Shown here: positions 1-8,541 of the stretch, piece by piece
How positions within the stretch are numbered: the first letter of the stretch is position 1
How the letters are laid out: each line of letters starts with the position of its first letter
Source of the DNA: an uncultured Eubacterium sp.
Lineage (GTDB): Bacteria; Bacillota; Clostridia; Lachnospirales; Lachnospiraceae
Direction of reading: 5' to 3'
Length of the DNA: 64,000 nucleotides
NCBI GenBank assembly: GCA_910577225.1
Contig: CAJTMV010000007.1
Coordinates: 1 to 64,000, forward strand
Translations under genes and position numbers: made by a program
The notes under the pieces: model-generated
Told to the model about the DNA's origin: nothing
Databases searched by the model: none
The model's input: the letters and a program-made list of their open reading frames with translations, nothing else

Positions 1-152
1 AAACAGGAAAAGAAGAAATAGAAACAGGAAAAGAAGAAATAGAAACAGGAAAAGAAGAAATAGAAACAGGAAAAGAAGAAATAGAAACAGGAAAAGAAGA
101 AATAGAAACAGGAAAAGAAGAAATAGAAACAGGAAAAGAGAAGCAAAAAGGA
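1..152 (+). repeat. 21-bp tandem repeat array
   Basis: Six perfect copies of a 21-bp purine-rich unit (aca gga aaa gaa gaa ata gaa in the open frame), then a partial seventh and degenerate copies. Starting at base 3 the unit reads as a heptapeptide T-G-K-E-E-I-E with no stop. The other two plus-strand frames give a stop or a basic peptide. The array touches the left edge, so its full copy number is unknown. Confidence 0.9.
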
Positions 153-206
153 ACAGGAAAAGAAGAAGCAAAAAGAAACAGGAAGATAAGAAGCAAAATG
201 AAATAG
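3..206 (+). CDS. possible 3' end of a repeat-containing CDS (partial)
   Basis: The frame starting at base 3 stays open from the window edge through the heptapeptide repeat and ends at a TAG at 204-206. It would give a highly charged, low-complexity C-terminus (T-G-K-E-E-I-E repeats, then a Lys/Arg-rich tail). A repeat unit of 21 bp, a multiple of three, preserves the frame, as expected if it is coding. Simple purine repeats can stay open by chance, no start is visible and I recognise no domain, so coding status is uncertain. Confidence 0.3.
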   Translation, partial: TGKEEIETGKEEIETGKEEIETGKEEIETGKEEIETGKEEIETGKEKQKGTGKEEAKRNRKIRSKMK

Positions 207-1267
207 AAATAAAAGAAGTAAAATAGAATAAGAATTGAATAAAATGTAATAGGATATAAAGAAAAAAATATAATAGAAAGCAAAAAAAAGAGAAAGAATA
301 AGATAAGTAAAAATGTAATAGAAAACTTTAAAATAAATTAATTCTGAATAAAAATAAGACGGATAAGAATGTTAATTGCGAACCCTGATACTGCAGATGT
401 GAGAATAAAAGAATACATTGAAAAGATTAAACGAAGTAAAAAGTTTCAAAATTGAAATTAATGAAGCAATCAATAAAAGTAATAAAAATTATTTGGAAAG
501 AAATTGACAGAGATTCATCTAAAGATTTATTCATAAAGGTAAAAAGCAATAACTATTAATAGATAAAATCAAAGTATTAAAACTATTATGAAAAGGAGGA
601 GTACGCAAAAAGAAACTTGGTGAAAATTGAAATTCCTCAAAACTATAATAACCAAAGACAATATCCTAAATAAAAGAATTATTTGGAAAATACTTTTATT
701 TAAAAAGAAGCGAAGTATTTGTGAAATTTATAAAAGTTAAAGTGCACTTTTAGGATTTTTACGTTTCGTGCTATAAATAATATGGTTTTTAATAGTTTTG
801 CATATATAATAACCAGAACTCTTAGATTTATTATTTCAGTGTTTGCACATATCAGATAAAAGCAAGATGAACTAATTCATAAAGCAGTAATATTTATTAA
901 TACGGATACTAAGAAAAAGAATTTATAGAATATGTTTCACGTGAAACATATAGGTTATTATATTTAAAATAAAATTTGATTTTTTTCATATATATATATT
1001 TCTTTCATAATGTAAAAGTAGTGTAATTTGCTAAAAGTTATATTTTTTTCAAAATCTATAGAAAATGAGAAGGGAAGATGATATAATATAGTTTATCATA
1101 GTGGTTGGCGAAAATTTGTTATCTGTTTGCATCAGAACTTTTCATCTGTTATAAATACCATAAAAATATATCATCATCACGCAGCTGAATTTTAAACGAT
1201 GTGAAAATAACAAAAGTTTGTTAAATATAATAGTAGCCGCATATTTGCAGTTCAGAAAGGAAAAGTA
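207..1267. other. AT-rich region upstream of parA, no intact gene
   Basis: About 1 kb with no open frame of convincing length. Short fragments could be remnants: a 28-codon frame from ATG 369, and a strong Shine-Dalgarno-like AAAAGGAGGA at 591-600 with only a short TTG-initiated frame after it, which closes within about 20 codons. In many Firmicutes rsmG lies directly upstream of parA, but no rsmG reading frame is seen here. I found no cluster of DnaA boxes (TTATCCACA) by eye, so I do not call an origin. The only clear functional site is parS at 933-948. Confidence 0.6.
933..948. promoter_or_regulatory. parS: parS centromere site
   Basis: TGTTTCACGTGAAACA, a perfect 16-bp palindrome identical to the conserved ParB/Spo0J binding site. 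It lies about 320 bp upstream of parA, the usual origin-proximal setting. ParB loads as a CTP-dependent clamp here and ParA acts on the resulting complex in chromosome segregation. Confidence 0.95.
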
Positions 1268-2035
1268 ATGGGAAGAATCATTGCAATTGCAAATCAAAAA
1301 GGCGGAGTAGGAAAGACAACTACCGCAATTAATTTATCTTCTTGTCTTGCAGAATTGGGTAAAAAAGTATTGACTATAGATTTGGATCCTCAGGGAAATA
1401 CAACGAGTGGAATTGGTCTGGAAAAAAGCGAATTGGAAAATACAGTTTATGAATTGTTATTGGATGAGTGTACTGTAAAATCCAGTATTTGTGAAACTCA
1501 GGTCGAACGATTATATGTGATTCCATCCAATGTAAATCTGTCCGGAGCTGAGATAGAATTGTTGGGTGTGAACGATAAGGAATATTTATTAAAAAATGCA
1601 ATAGATTATATTAGAGATGATTTTGATTTTGTAATTATTGATTGCCCGCCTGCTTTGAATATGCTGACTGTGAATGCGATGACTACGGCAAATTCCATAC
1701 TTGTTCCAATACAATGTGAGTATTATGCCCTGGAAGGTTTGAGTCAGCTGATACATACAATTGATCTGGTACAACAGCGTTTGAATCCGAATGTAATTAT
1801 TGAAGGAGTCGTCTTTACAATGTACGATGCCAGGACGAATTTATCCATGCAGGTTGTTGAAAATGTAAAAGAAAATTTAAATACTATGATTTACAAAACA
1901 ATTATTCCAAGAAATGTGAAATTAGCAGAGGCGCCGAGTCATGGGCTTCCAATTAATTTGTATGATAAAAAATCAGCAGGTGCGGAGAGTTATCGTTTGT
2001 TGGCAAAGGAAATCATTAATAGAAAGGATTTATAA
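1268..2035 (+). CDS. parA: ParA/Soj chromosome-partitioning ATPase
   Basis: 255 aa, the usual length for chromosomal Soj/ParA. The deviant Walker A motif KGGVGKTTT starts at residue 11, with the signature lysine used by the MinD/ParA family for dimerisation. The A' motif (FVIIDCPPA) is near residue 120. ParA binds DNA non-specifically as an ATP dimer and is released by ParB-stimulated hydrolysis, helping to segregate origins; Soj also influences DnaA. AAAGGA precedes the ATG. It is followed one base later by parB, so the pair is an operon, and parS lies upstream. Confidence 0.95.
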   Translation: MGRIIAIANQKGGVGKTTTAINLSSCLAELGKKVLTIDLDPQGNTTSGIGLEKSELENTVYELLLDECTVKSSICETQVERLYVIPSNVNLSGAEIELLGVNDKEYLLKNAIDYIRDDFDFVIIDCPPALNMLTVNAMTTANSILVPIQCEYYALEGLSQLIHTIDLVQQRLNPNVIIEGVVFTMYDARTNLSMQVVENVKENLNTMIYKTIIPRNVKLAEAPSHGLPINLYDKKSAGAESYRLLAKEIINRKDL

Positions 2036-2036
2036 A

Positions 2037-2948
2037 ATGCCTGTAAAAAAGAGCGGTCTGGGAAAAGGGCTGGGAAAAGGATTAGATTCATTGATTCCGG
2101 ATAAAGTCGGAAATGTTGAAACAGATGAAGAAGATAAAAAAGATGAATTTATGGTTAATATTAATAAAGTAGAACCAAATAAAGAACAGCCAAGAAAGAA
2201 TTTTGATGAAGACGCACTTTTGGAATTATCTGAGTCAATCAAACAATTTGGCATATTACAGCCTTTGATTGTTCAGGATAAAAATACATACTATGAGATT
2301 ATTGCTGGAGAAAGAAGATGGCGCGCAGCAAAGATGGCTGGGATTAAAGAAATACCTATTATAGTAAAAAGTCTCACGCCACAGGAAATGGTTGAAATTT
2401 CTTTGATTGAAAATATACAGAGAGAAGATTTGAATCCGATTGAAGAGGCAATTGCTTATAAGCGTCTTCTTACTGAATTTAATCTAAAACAGGACGAAGT
2501 GGCTGAAAGAGTAGCAAAATCAAGAACTACTGTTACAAATTCTATGCGTCTGCTAAAATTAAATGAAAAAGTTCAGCAAATGGTAATAGATGAAATGTTA
2601 ACTACCGGACATGCACGTGCTCTTTTGGCAATTGAAGACCAGGAGATTCAGTTTCAGGCAGCACAAAAAATTTTTGATGAGAAACTAAGCGTAAGAGAAA
2701 CAGAAAAGCTGGTTAAAAATATTTTAAAAGGAAATTCTCCTAATAGTGAAAAAACGACAGAGAACGATGAAGAAAAGAAAAGATTAAAAACAATTTATCA
2801 CGAATTAGAAGAAAAAATGAAACAGGCACTTGGTACAAAAGTTATTATTAATTTTAAAGATAAAAATAAAGGGAAAATTGAAATAGAATATTACGATTCG
2901 GATCAATTTGATCATTTATTGGAAATGTTTCAGTCATTGAAAAAGTGA
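2037..2948 (+). CDS. parB: ParB/Spo0J chromosome-partitioning protein
   Basis: 303 aa. The ATG at 2037 is chosen over an upstream in-frame ATG at 1941 that lies inside parA: it follows the parA stop by one base, is preceded by AAAGGA, and gives the typical N-terminus with KGLGKGL, the ParA-stimulating segment. The ParB/Srx CTPase domain shows the arginine-rich GERRWRAAK motif. A central helix-turn-helix (DEVAERVAKSRTTVTNSMRL) binds parS and the C-terminus dimerises. Co-transcribed with parA. In Bacillus the protein also affects sporulation through Soj. Confidence 0.95.
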   Translation: MPVKKSGLGKGLGKGLDSLIPDKVGNVETDEEDKKDEFMVNINKVEPNKEQPRKNFDEDALLELSESIKQFGILQPLIVQDKNTYYEIIAGERRWRAAKMAGIKEIPIIVKSLTPQEMVEISLIENIQREDLNPIEEAIAYKRLLTEFNLKQDEVAERVAKSRTTVTNSMRLLKLNEKVQQMVIDEMLTTGHARALLAIEDQEIQFQAAQKIFDEKLSVRETEKLVKNILKGNSPNSEKTTENDEEKKRLKTIYHELEEKMKQALGTKVIINFKDKNKGKIEIEYYDSDQFDHLLEMFQSLKK

Positions 2949-3020
2949 CATTGCTGTTTATTTCAAAATAAAATGTAGTCTGAAAAGTTTTTAAGCGTAA
3001 AAGAAACAGGGAGGGAAAAA

Positions 3021-3518
3021 ATGAGTATAAGTGATTACCTTGGCATCGATCTGGAATATATTGTCTGGGGACTGGCCGGCAGCGTTGTGGTATTATTATT
3101 CATACTTTTTATTAACTTTTGTATGATTGCAAAATTAAAGAAAAAGTATAAAAAGTTTATGGGCGATACAGATGCAAAATCATTAGAAGAAAAAATAGTA
3201 GAACGTTTGGAACAGCTGGATGATCTGGTAGAGTCACATTATACAAATAAAAGTAAAATTGAAAAATTAGAAAGTCAGATGACTGTCACATTCCAGAAAA
3301 TTGGATTGGTAAAATATGACGCATTTAATGAAATGGGCGGCAAACTCAGTTTTTCACTCGCATTATTAAATGAAAAAAACGATGGATTTGTAATCAATGC
3401 GATGCATAGCAGGGAAGGATGTTATACGTATATTAAAGAAATTATTGCTGGTAAATCTGTAATTGTACTGGCAGCGGAAGAAAAAGAAGCGTTGGATATG
3501 GCATTAAATTATAAGTAG
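3021..3518 (+). CDS. DUF4446 family membrane protein
   Basis: 165 aa. One N-terminal transmembrane helix (about residues 15-37, WGLAGSVVVLLFILFINF) is followed by a basic stretch, a coiled-coil-like region (about 55-95) and a C-terminal domain carrying the conserved pattern VKYDAFNEMGGKLSFSLALL characteristic of DUF4446. The ribosome site is AGGGAGGG. The family commonly sits just after parB in Clostridia, as here. Its function is unknown; the location suggests an origin-proximal housekeeping role. Confidence 0.85.
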   Translation: MSISDYLGIDLEYIVWGLAGSVVVLLFILFINFCMIAKLKKKYKKFMGDTDAKSLEEKIVERLEQLDDLVESHYTNKSKIEKLESQMTVTFQKIGLVKYDAFNEMGGKLSFSLALLNEKNDGFVINAMHSREGCYTYIKEIIAGKSVIVLAAEEKEALDMALNYK

Positions 3519-3587
3519 AAAATATTGCAAAAGTTTGAAAAGTATTATATAATAATAATATTAAGCGGAGAGAGGAGGAAAAGTGGA

Positions 3588-4469
3588 ATGCATCGTTTCC
3601 TGCGAACTATAGGATTTAGTGAACTTACGAATAAAAGACAATTAGATGATTTGATAAATGATTGTATTCATAATTCTGATACAGAAAAAATGGCAGTTGA
3701 TTCGAATGGATTTGAGTTTATTGAAATCACAAAAATGTTTCATGAGAATCTCGGAATTGCTATTTGCGGACAATATCAGGAAGACGGTAAGTTTTCTATG
3801 GAATATTACTATCCGTTTTTTATCGGAAATGAGATTTCAACAGATGAACAAATCGAGATTGAGCGTCATGTTGGTAATGAATCATACGCTGGTGTTTGCG
3901 ATGAAATGCGGCTGGGAGTCACGCTTATATTTTATTTGCAGAATGTCGCTGATTATCTGAATCAGAAAACGATATGCGATGCACCGTTTCAAAATGTTAC
4001 GACTAACCTGTCTGCGCTTGCTTTAAATGGAAAAATTATTCTTCCAATAGGTAAAAATGAGGAACAGATTAAGAATAATGAAAAAAACAGAATGAACCGT
4101 AACTATCTTATGGCGGCAGCCCGAGATGGAGACGAAGAGGCGATTGAGAGTCTGACTTTGGAAGATATCGATCTTTATTCTATGATATCCAGGCGTGTAG
4201 AAAAAGAAGATCTGTTCAGTATAGTTGAAAGCTATTTTATGCCGTATGGTATAGAAAGTGATCAATATTCAATTATGGGAACCATTTTGGATCTGAAGGA
4301 AACGCAAAATCATATGACGAATGAAAAAATTACGTTAATGAAAATTAATGCAAATGATCTGATATTTGATTTATGTATTAACACTAAAGATTTAATTGGA
4401 ATTCCTGAAGTTGGAAGGAGATTTAAAGGAAACATCTGGATGCAGGGAAAGATTAACTTTCTTGATTAA
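3588..4469 (+). CDS. DUF3881-like conserved protein
   Basis: 293 aa. The ATG at 3588 is preferred over an in-frame ATG at 3525 because GGAGAGAGGAGGA lies just upstream and the protein then begins MHRFLRTIGF, the start I associate with the DUF3881 family of Clostridia. No signal peptide or transmembrane helix is seen. It is acidic and probably cytosolic. No catalytic motif is recognised and the function is unknown. It lies between the DUF4446 gene and tRNA-Arg on the same strand. The family name is from memory and should be treated as probable. Confidence 0.65.
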   Translation: MHRFLRTIGFSELTNKRQLDDLINDCIHNSDTEKMAVDSNGFEFIEITKMFHENLGIAICGQYQEDGKFSMEYYYPFFIGNEISTDEQIEIERHVGNESYAGVCDEMRLGVTLIFYLQNVADYLNQKTICDAPFQNVTTNLSALALNGKIILPIGKNEEQIKNNEKNRMNRNYLMAAARDGDEEAIESLTLEDIDLYSMISRRVEKEDLFSIVESYFMPYGIESDQYSIMGTILDLKETQNHMTNEKITLMKINANDLIFDLCINTKDLIGIPEVGRRFKGNIWMQGKINFLD

Positions 4470-4486
4470 TATTTGTCGTAAAATTT

Positions 4487-4560
4487 GCACCTATAGCTCA
4501 GCAGGATAGAGCGACCGCCTCCTAAGCGGTAGGCCGCTGGTTCGAATCCAGTTAGGTGCA
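4487..4560 (+). tRNA. tRNA-Arg (anticodon CCT)
   Basis: Complete cloverleaf: acceptor stem gcaccta/taggtgc, D-arm with agctcag, anticodon stem accgc/gcggt with loop ctcctaa (anticodon CCT, reading AGG), and T-arm with ggttcgaatcc. CCA is not encoded; tttatt follows the discriminator A. Confidence 0.96.
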
Positions 4561-4586
4561 TTTATTAAATGAGAGGGGTTAGGATC

Positions 4587-7010
4587 ATGACGCAGGATAA
4601 TAAAGAGAAAGCAGGAAAGAAAAACAGTCAGATGATGAAAATCTCATTCGTTTCATTATTAGTAGTATTGCTATTTATGATTGAAATGTATGAAATTATA
4701 AATGATCCGGCAAATATGGTTGTCATTGGTTCATTGGGAGCTTTTTTGCTTGTATCAGTTTATGTTGAGATGCTATTTATCAGTAAATTAGTGCAATCGC
4801 GGGCACAGGAGCAGGAAGAAGCTTTTGATCACGTTTATCGTTCGGAAAAGGCTTCTTATTTATTGATACGTAAAAATTTTGACAAGATGGAACAGAAGAT
4901 GGATAGTTTGGGAGATCTGTCAAATATTCCGTATAAAGAATTGATTGCAGCTCAAAAAGCTCTCGCTAAAGCACAAATCAATCGTAATAAGCAAAATACA
5001 AACGCGCTGTTGATTTCAAATGACAGAATGATGCAGAAACTTACAGGTATTCATAATGATATTTCAGATATTCTTACAAATACAGGTTCAAATGCAGGCG
5101 AAAATAATAATGAAATAAAAGCAGGTCTTAGTGAGCAGGATAAAGCAGTTTTTCTGGAAGGAAATCAGAATGTACTGGAAAAACAGCAGGAGATTTTGCA
5201 GAACTTAAAAGTGTTAGAATCATCTCTTCGAAATGAAATTTTAGAATCAGCCGATAAACTGGCATCTATAAAATCTCAACAAATGACTGTACCAAAATCG
5301 CAGATGCAGATAGAAGAAGCTGAGGATGAAATACTTTCGTTAGATATTGATGATTTAACGATGCCAGAGCCTCAAATGCAGTTAGAGGAAACTGAAGAAG
5401 AAATACTCCCATTGAATATGGAAGATGATTTTTCGTTAGGCAGTATTGAAAAACCAAAAAAGATCGTAGAAAAATCTTCAGAATCAACTTTGGATGAATT
5501 GTTACAACAAATGAATGTTTCGGAGATTTTAGAACCAGAATTACCTTCTATTTCTGATGATGTGGAGCTGCAGCCAATTGCAGAAGAATCGGGTCAATCA
5601 GAAAGTGCAGTATTAGAATCGGCGATTGATGTGCCAGAGTTACAGCCAATCATAGATGAATCAGAATTACAGGCAGTAGCTGCGGAACCGGAATTACAGC
5701 CAATCATAGATGAATCAGAATTACAGGCAGTAACTGCGGAACCGGAATTACAGCCAATCATAGATGAATCAGAATTGCAGGCAGTAGCTGCGGAGCCGGA
5801 ATTACAGCCAATCATGGATGAACCGGAATTACAGCCAATCATGGATGAACCGGAATTACAGCCGGTAATGCCAGAATTAGAACCAATTATAGATGAATCA
5901 GAATTACAGGCAGTGGCTGCAGAGCCAGAGTTACAGCCAATCATAAATGAATCAGAATTGCAATCAGCAGCAGAACCTGAATTACAGCCGATAATGTCAG
6001 AACCAGAGCTGCAGCCAGTGACAGATGAATTGGAATTGCAGTCAGTGAATATAGAACCAGAGCTGCAGCCAGTGACAGATGAATCGGAATTGCAGTCAGT
6101 GAATATAGAACCAGAACTGCAGCCAGTGACAGATGAATCAGAATTACAACCAGCAGTAGCAGAACCGGAATTACAGCCGATCATAAATGAACCGGAATTG
6201 CAGCCAGTAATGTCAGAATCAGAGTTACAGCCAATGATAGCAGAACCGGAACCGCAGCCGGCAAAGACTGAATCAGAATTACAGTCAATGATCAATGAAT
6301 TGGAATTGCAATCGATGGTGAATGAACCAGAATTACAATCGATAATAAATGAGCCGGAACTGCAGCCAGTAATGCCAGAATTACCAGTACAACCAATGAT
6401 GGATGAGACGGATTCGCAGACTGTAGCTGCAGAACCAGAAATACAATCGATGGATAAGACAGAATCGGGAAAAGCTGAAGAGTCGGAATCTTTGAAAAGA
6501 AGTTCTATATCTGAAACACTAAGTGCCGGTCAGGAAATAACTCCGGATCAGCTTGCTGCTATGGTAGCAAATTTAGGAACAGATATGAAAATTGAACCAG
6601 AACCGGAAACAGAAAGTAAAGATGCAGCAAAGGGATCTTTTATCGCACAAACATTTGAGCCGGCTTTGGAGCCAGTAGTACAGAAAGAATCGAAGCAGAT
6701 AACTGAACAGAAATCTGCAGATGACGATCTGGAACAAATTATGAAGGCTCTGGATATTAATGATATTACGGAAAGTTCACTGGAAGATCTGGATATAGAT
6801 AAGATTTTGGAGATTCCCGTATCAAATGGGAAGAGCGAAGCAGGAAACGGCAATCAGGTAATGAGTTCAGAAGAAATAGCAGCTTTAATTGCAAATACGG
6901 AATTATTATCGGAACCGGAGACTTCTAAAAATGATGATATGATGGATTTATCAGATCCTGGTCATGTAATGTCATCCGATGAGATAGCAGCTTTGATTGC
7001 GAATATGTAA
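4587..7010 (+). CDS. membrane-anchored acidic repeat protein with C-terminal EIAALIAN motifs
   Basis: 807 aa from ATG 4587, which has GAGAGGGG upstream; an ATG at 4569 overlaps that ribosome site. Two hydrophobic helices lie near residues 17-35 and 45-65, then a coiled-coil-like segment to about 230. The centre (about residues 340-610) is a degenerate repeat of E-L-Q-P-I-I-D-E-S-E-L-Q type with an 18-residue (54-bp) higher-order period. After it come three related motifs: ITPDQLAAMVAN, MSSEEIAALIAN and, at the extreme C-terminus, MSSDEIAALIAN. These resemble the SQ[DE]EIDALL motif at the N-terminus of the flagellar switch proteins FliM/FliY, a known CheY-P contact. No homologue is recognised; function unknown. 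Confidence 0.8.
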   Translation: MTQDNKEKAGKKNSQMMKISFVSLLVVLLFMIEMYEIINDPANMVVIGSLGAFLLVSVYVEMLFISKLVQSRAQEQEEAFDHVYRSEKASYLLIRKNFDKMEQKMDSLGDLSNIPYKELIAAQKALAKAQINRNKQNTNALLISNDRMMQKLTGIHNDISDILTNTGSNAGENNNEIKAGLSEQDKAVFLEGNQNVLEKQQEILQNLKVLESSLRNEILESADKLASIKSQQMTVPKSQMQIEEAEDEILSLDIDDLTMPEPQMQLEETEEEILPLNMEDDFSLGSIEKPKKIVEKSSESTLDELLQQMNVSEILEPELPSISDDVELQPIAEESGQSESAVLESAIDVPELQPIIDESELQAVAAEPELQPIIDESELQAVTAEPELQPIIDESELQAVAAEPELQPIMDEPELQPIMDEPELQPVMPELEPIIDESELQAVAAEPELQPIINESELQSAAEPELQPIMSEPELQPVTDELELQSVNIEPELQPVTDESELQSVNIEPELQPVTDESELQPAVAEPELQPIINEPELQPVMSESELQPMIAEPEPQPAKTESELQSMINELELQSMVNEPELQSIINEPELQPVMPELPVQPMMDETDSQTVAAEPEIQSMDKTESGKAEESESLKRSSISETLSAGQEITPDQLAAMVANLGTDMKIEPEPETESKDAAKGSFIAQTFEPALEPVVQKESKQITEQKSADDDLEQIMKALDINDITESSLEDLDIDKILEIPVSNGKSEAGNGNQVMSSEEIAALIANTELLSEPETSKNDDMMDLSDPGHVMSSDEIAALIANM
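5630..6390 (+). repeat. ELQP-type coding repeats, 54-bp higher-order unit
   Basis: About 25 imperfect copies of an E-P-E-L-Q-P-I-x-x unit, many pairing as gaatcagaattacaggc / gaaccggaattacagcc. Adjacent units are nearly identical at DNA level (for example around 5640-5860), pointing to recent expansion by slippage or recombination. The minus-strand frame stays open through this repeat and is an artefact. Confidence 0.85.
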
Positions 7011-7018
7011 CTGAAAGG

Positions 7019-7057
7019 ATTGATACTGTGCATACCATAGGTGTGAACAGTATCAAT
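7019..7057. terminator. strong hairpin after the repeat-protein gene
   Basis: Perfect 11-bp arms ATTGATACTGT / ACAGTATCAAT enclose a second 6-bp stem (CATACC/GGTGTG with one G-T pair), separated from the outer stem by a G-A mismatch. It starts 9 bases after the stop codon. There is no T-run, so if it terminates it is not a classical intrinsic terminator; it may instead protect an mRNA 3' end. Confidence 0.5.
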
Positions 7058-7232
7058 ATAATAATCGTTCAGGCAGATTTGCACACTAACTGCGCTCCGG
7101 TATGAAAATATTGTATTTTCAGATATCGCCTGCTGCGAAGAGATTTTTAATGGCTGGATATGCAAACAGAGTTATGTTCTCTCTGAGCGGATCATCAATA
7201 TAAAAAAATTTTAAAAAAATTTAAAAAAGTAC

Positions 7233-7261
7233 TTGCTTTTTTTATAATTCTGTTATATAAT
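7233..7261 (+). promoter_or_regulatory. promoter of tRNA-Lys
   Basis: TTGCTT (7233-7238), 17-bp spacer, TATAAT (7256-7261), located about 30 bp before the tRNA. The 7058-7232 stretch upstream has no gene; it contains a small palindrome TGAAAATA/TATTTTCA near 7104-7122. Confidence 0.8.
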
Positions 7262-7292
7262 AATTCTTGTGTTCAGGGGAACACAGAGAAAA

Positions 7293-7365
7293 GCGCCACT
7301 AGCTCAGCTGGCAGAGCACCTGACTCTTAATCAGGGTGTCCAGGGTTCGAACCCCTGGTGGCGCA
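7293..7365 (+). tRNA. tRNA-Lys (anticodon CTT)
   Basis: Acceptor stem gcgccac/gtggcgc, D-arm tagctcagctggcagagca, anticodon stem cctga/tcagg with loop ctcttaa (anticodon CTT), T-arm cagggttcgaacccctg. CCA is not encoded. A short open frame overlapping the tRNA is the well-known tRNA-derived false ORF. Confidence 0.96.
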
Positions 7366-7368
7366 TTA

Positions 7369-7415
7369 AAGTATCGGTTTCAAGTGGAAGACTTGGGGTC
7401 GGTGCTTTTTTATTT
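7369..7415 (+). terminator. terminator of tRNA-Lys
   Basis: A 17-position stem using several G-T pairs (7369-7385 with 7391-7407), a 5-base loop ggaag, then a T-rich run (tttttatttattt). It starts 4 bases after the tRNA. Confidence 0.75.
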
Positions 7416-7726
7416 ATTTCAAATATTTTTTTATGTCTAAAAAGGAAGAACGAAGAACAGAAATCTTTTTAAAAATAGCAGGATGGTGATAGGAAAAAAT
7501 AATTGCTTTTCTTTTAAATGAAAATGACATAGGCAGCCTCCTGAAAAATATATATTTTTATCATAAAGTCTATAGTTATATTTTATGAAAGATGCAAGGA
7601 TCGTTGCATGTACAAAGTATTTTAATTGCCTGCCTTGATATCTTACATTCGTCAGATCAATGAAAGCAGATAAATCAAAGCAGGAGATTTGACAGATGAA
7701 TATGAAAGAGCGTTTATATGGACAGT
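7416..7726. other. intergenic, nothing recognised
   Basis: About 310 bp of AT-rich sequence between the tRNA-Lys terminator and the 3' end of trmB. No credible open frame or RNA structure was seen; it includes the region where trmB transcription should end. Confidence 0.6.
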
Positions 7727-8383
7727 TTAAATTATTCTGCTTGCAATCAGTTTACAAATAGGGTTTCCAATTGAAGAAAATTTCTCTTCATATTCTGTCA
7801 TAATATTGTTTTGGTTCATCTCAGAATTATGATGAAGGTCAAACGTACAGGCATCTATATGCCAGTGTGATTCTGGAAGCTCCTGTAAAGAAAAGTCAAA
7901 GAGTGGACGATTATCAGTTTTGAATTCCAGCGTACCGTCTTTTTCCAGGATTTCTGCGTAGAGATGTAAAAATTTGCCTGATGTAAGACGACGTCCTGCG
8001 TGACGTTTTTTCGGCCAGGGATCGGAAAAGTTCAAATATATTTTAGATATTTCGTCTGGAGCAAACACATCTGTAAGATTTTCCGCGTTCATACAAATGA
8101 AGCGTAGATTAGAAGGAATTTGTTCTGGCTGTTCACGATTTAGTTTTTGAATGGCTCGCAGCAGAACGCTTGTATATTTTTCAATCCCGATGTAGTTAAT
8201 CTGAGGATTATTTTGCGCAAGCTGGAGGAGGAAACGTCCTTTTCCCATTCCTATTTCTATGTGTATGGGGAAATTATTTTGAAACACTTGCTGCCATGCA
8301 TTTTTATAATCTTCCGGATGCTGGATACAAATTGGGTTAGAAGCGATTTCCTGGTCCGCACTTGGAATATTTCTTAATCTCAT
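7727..8383 (-). CDS. trmB: tRNA (guanine-N7)-methyltransferase TrmB
   Basis: 218 aa, normal length for TrmB. It methylates G46 in the tRNA variable loop using S-adenosylmethionine. SAM-binding motif I is HIEIGMGKGRF near residue 40, IGIEKY follows, and the family signature YLNFSDPWPKKRHAGRRL is near residue 140. The C-terminal EYEEKF segment is also typical. The gene stands alone on the minus strand, divergent from the carboxypeptidase gene. Confidence 0.95.
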   Translation of the reverse strand: MRLRNIPSADQEIASNPICIQHPEDYKNAWQQVFQNNFPIHIEIGMGKGRFLLQLAQNNPQINYIGIEKYTSVLLRAIQKLNREQPEQIPSNLRFICMNAENLTDVFAPDEISKIYLNFSDPWPKKRHAGRRLTSGKFLHLYAEILEKDGTLEFKTDNRPLFDFSLQELPESHWHIDACTFDLHHNSEMNQNNIMTEYEEKFSSIGNPICKLIASRII

Positions 8384-8541
8384 ATTTATCTCCTTGATAT
8401 ATAATTTATTGTGTCATATCCTTATTATAGCATTGTTTGAAAGTATTAGCAAAAGTAAAAAAAAGTGTTGCTTATCACTTTTATCCACACTATAATAAGA
8501 TTAGGTTATTTTGAATACTGAAATATAAATAGAGATTGGAT

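Noticed and set aside
1..206. CRISPR array
   Set aside because: Repeats are contiguous with no spacers and the unit is a multiple of three, so this is a tandem repeat.
207..1267. Replication origin
   Set aside because: Location next to parS-parA is suggestive, but no DnaA-box cluster and no dnaA or rpmH was seen.
5594..6295. 233-codon minus-strand open frame rich in Ser/Cys/Gly
   Set aside because: It is the reverse of the ELQP repeat region; repeat periodicity keeps it open. No ribosome site, and the opposite strand has a coherent membrane protein.
7269..7472. 67-codon frame over tRNA-Lys
   Set aside because: Well-known tRNA-derived false frame (LAQLAEHLTLNQ-type); the tRNA and its terminator explain the sequence.
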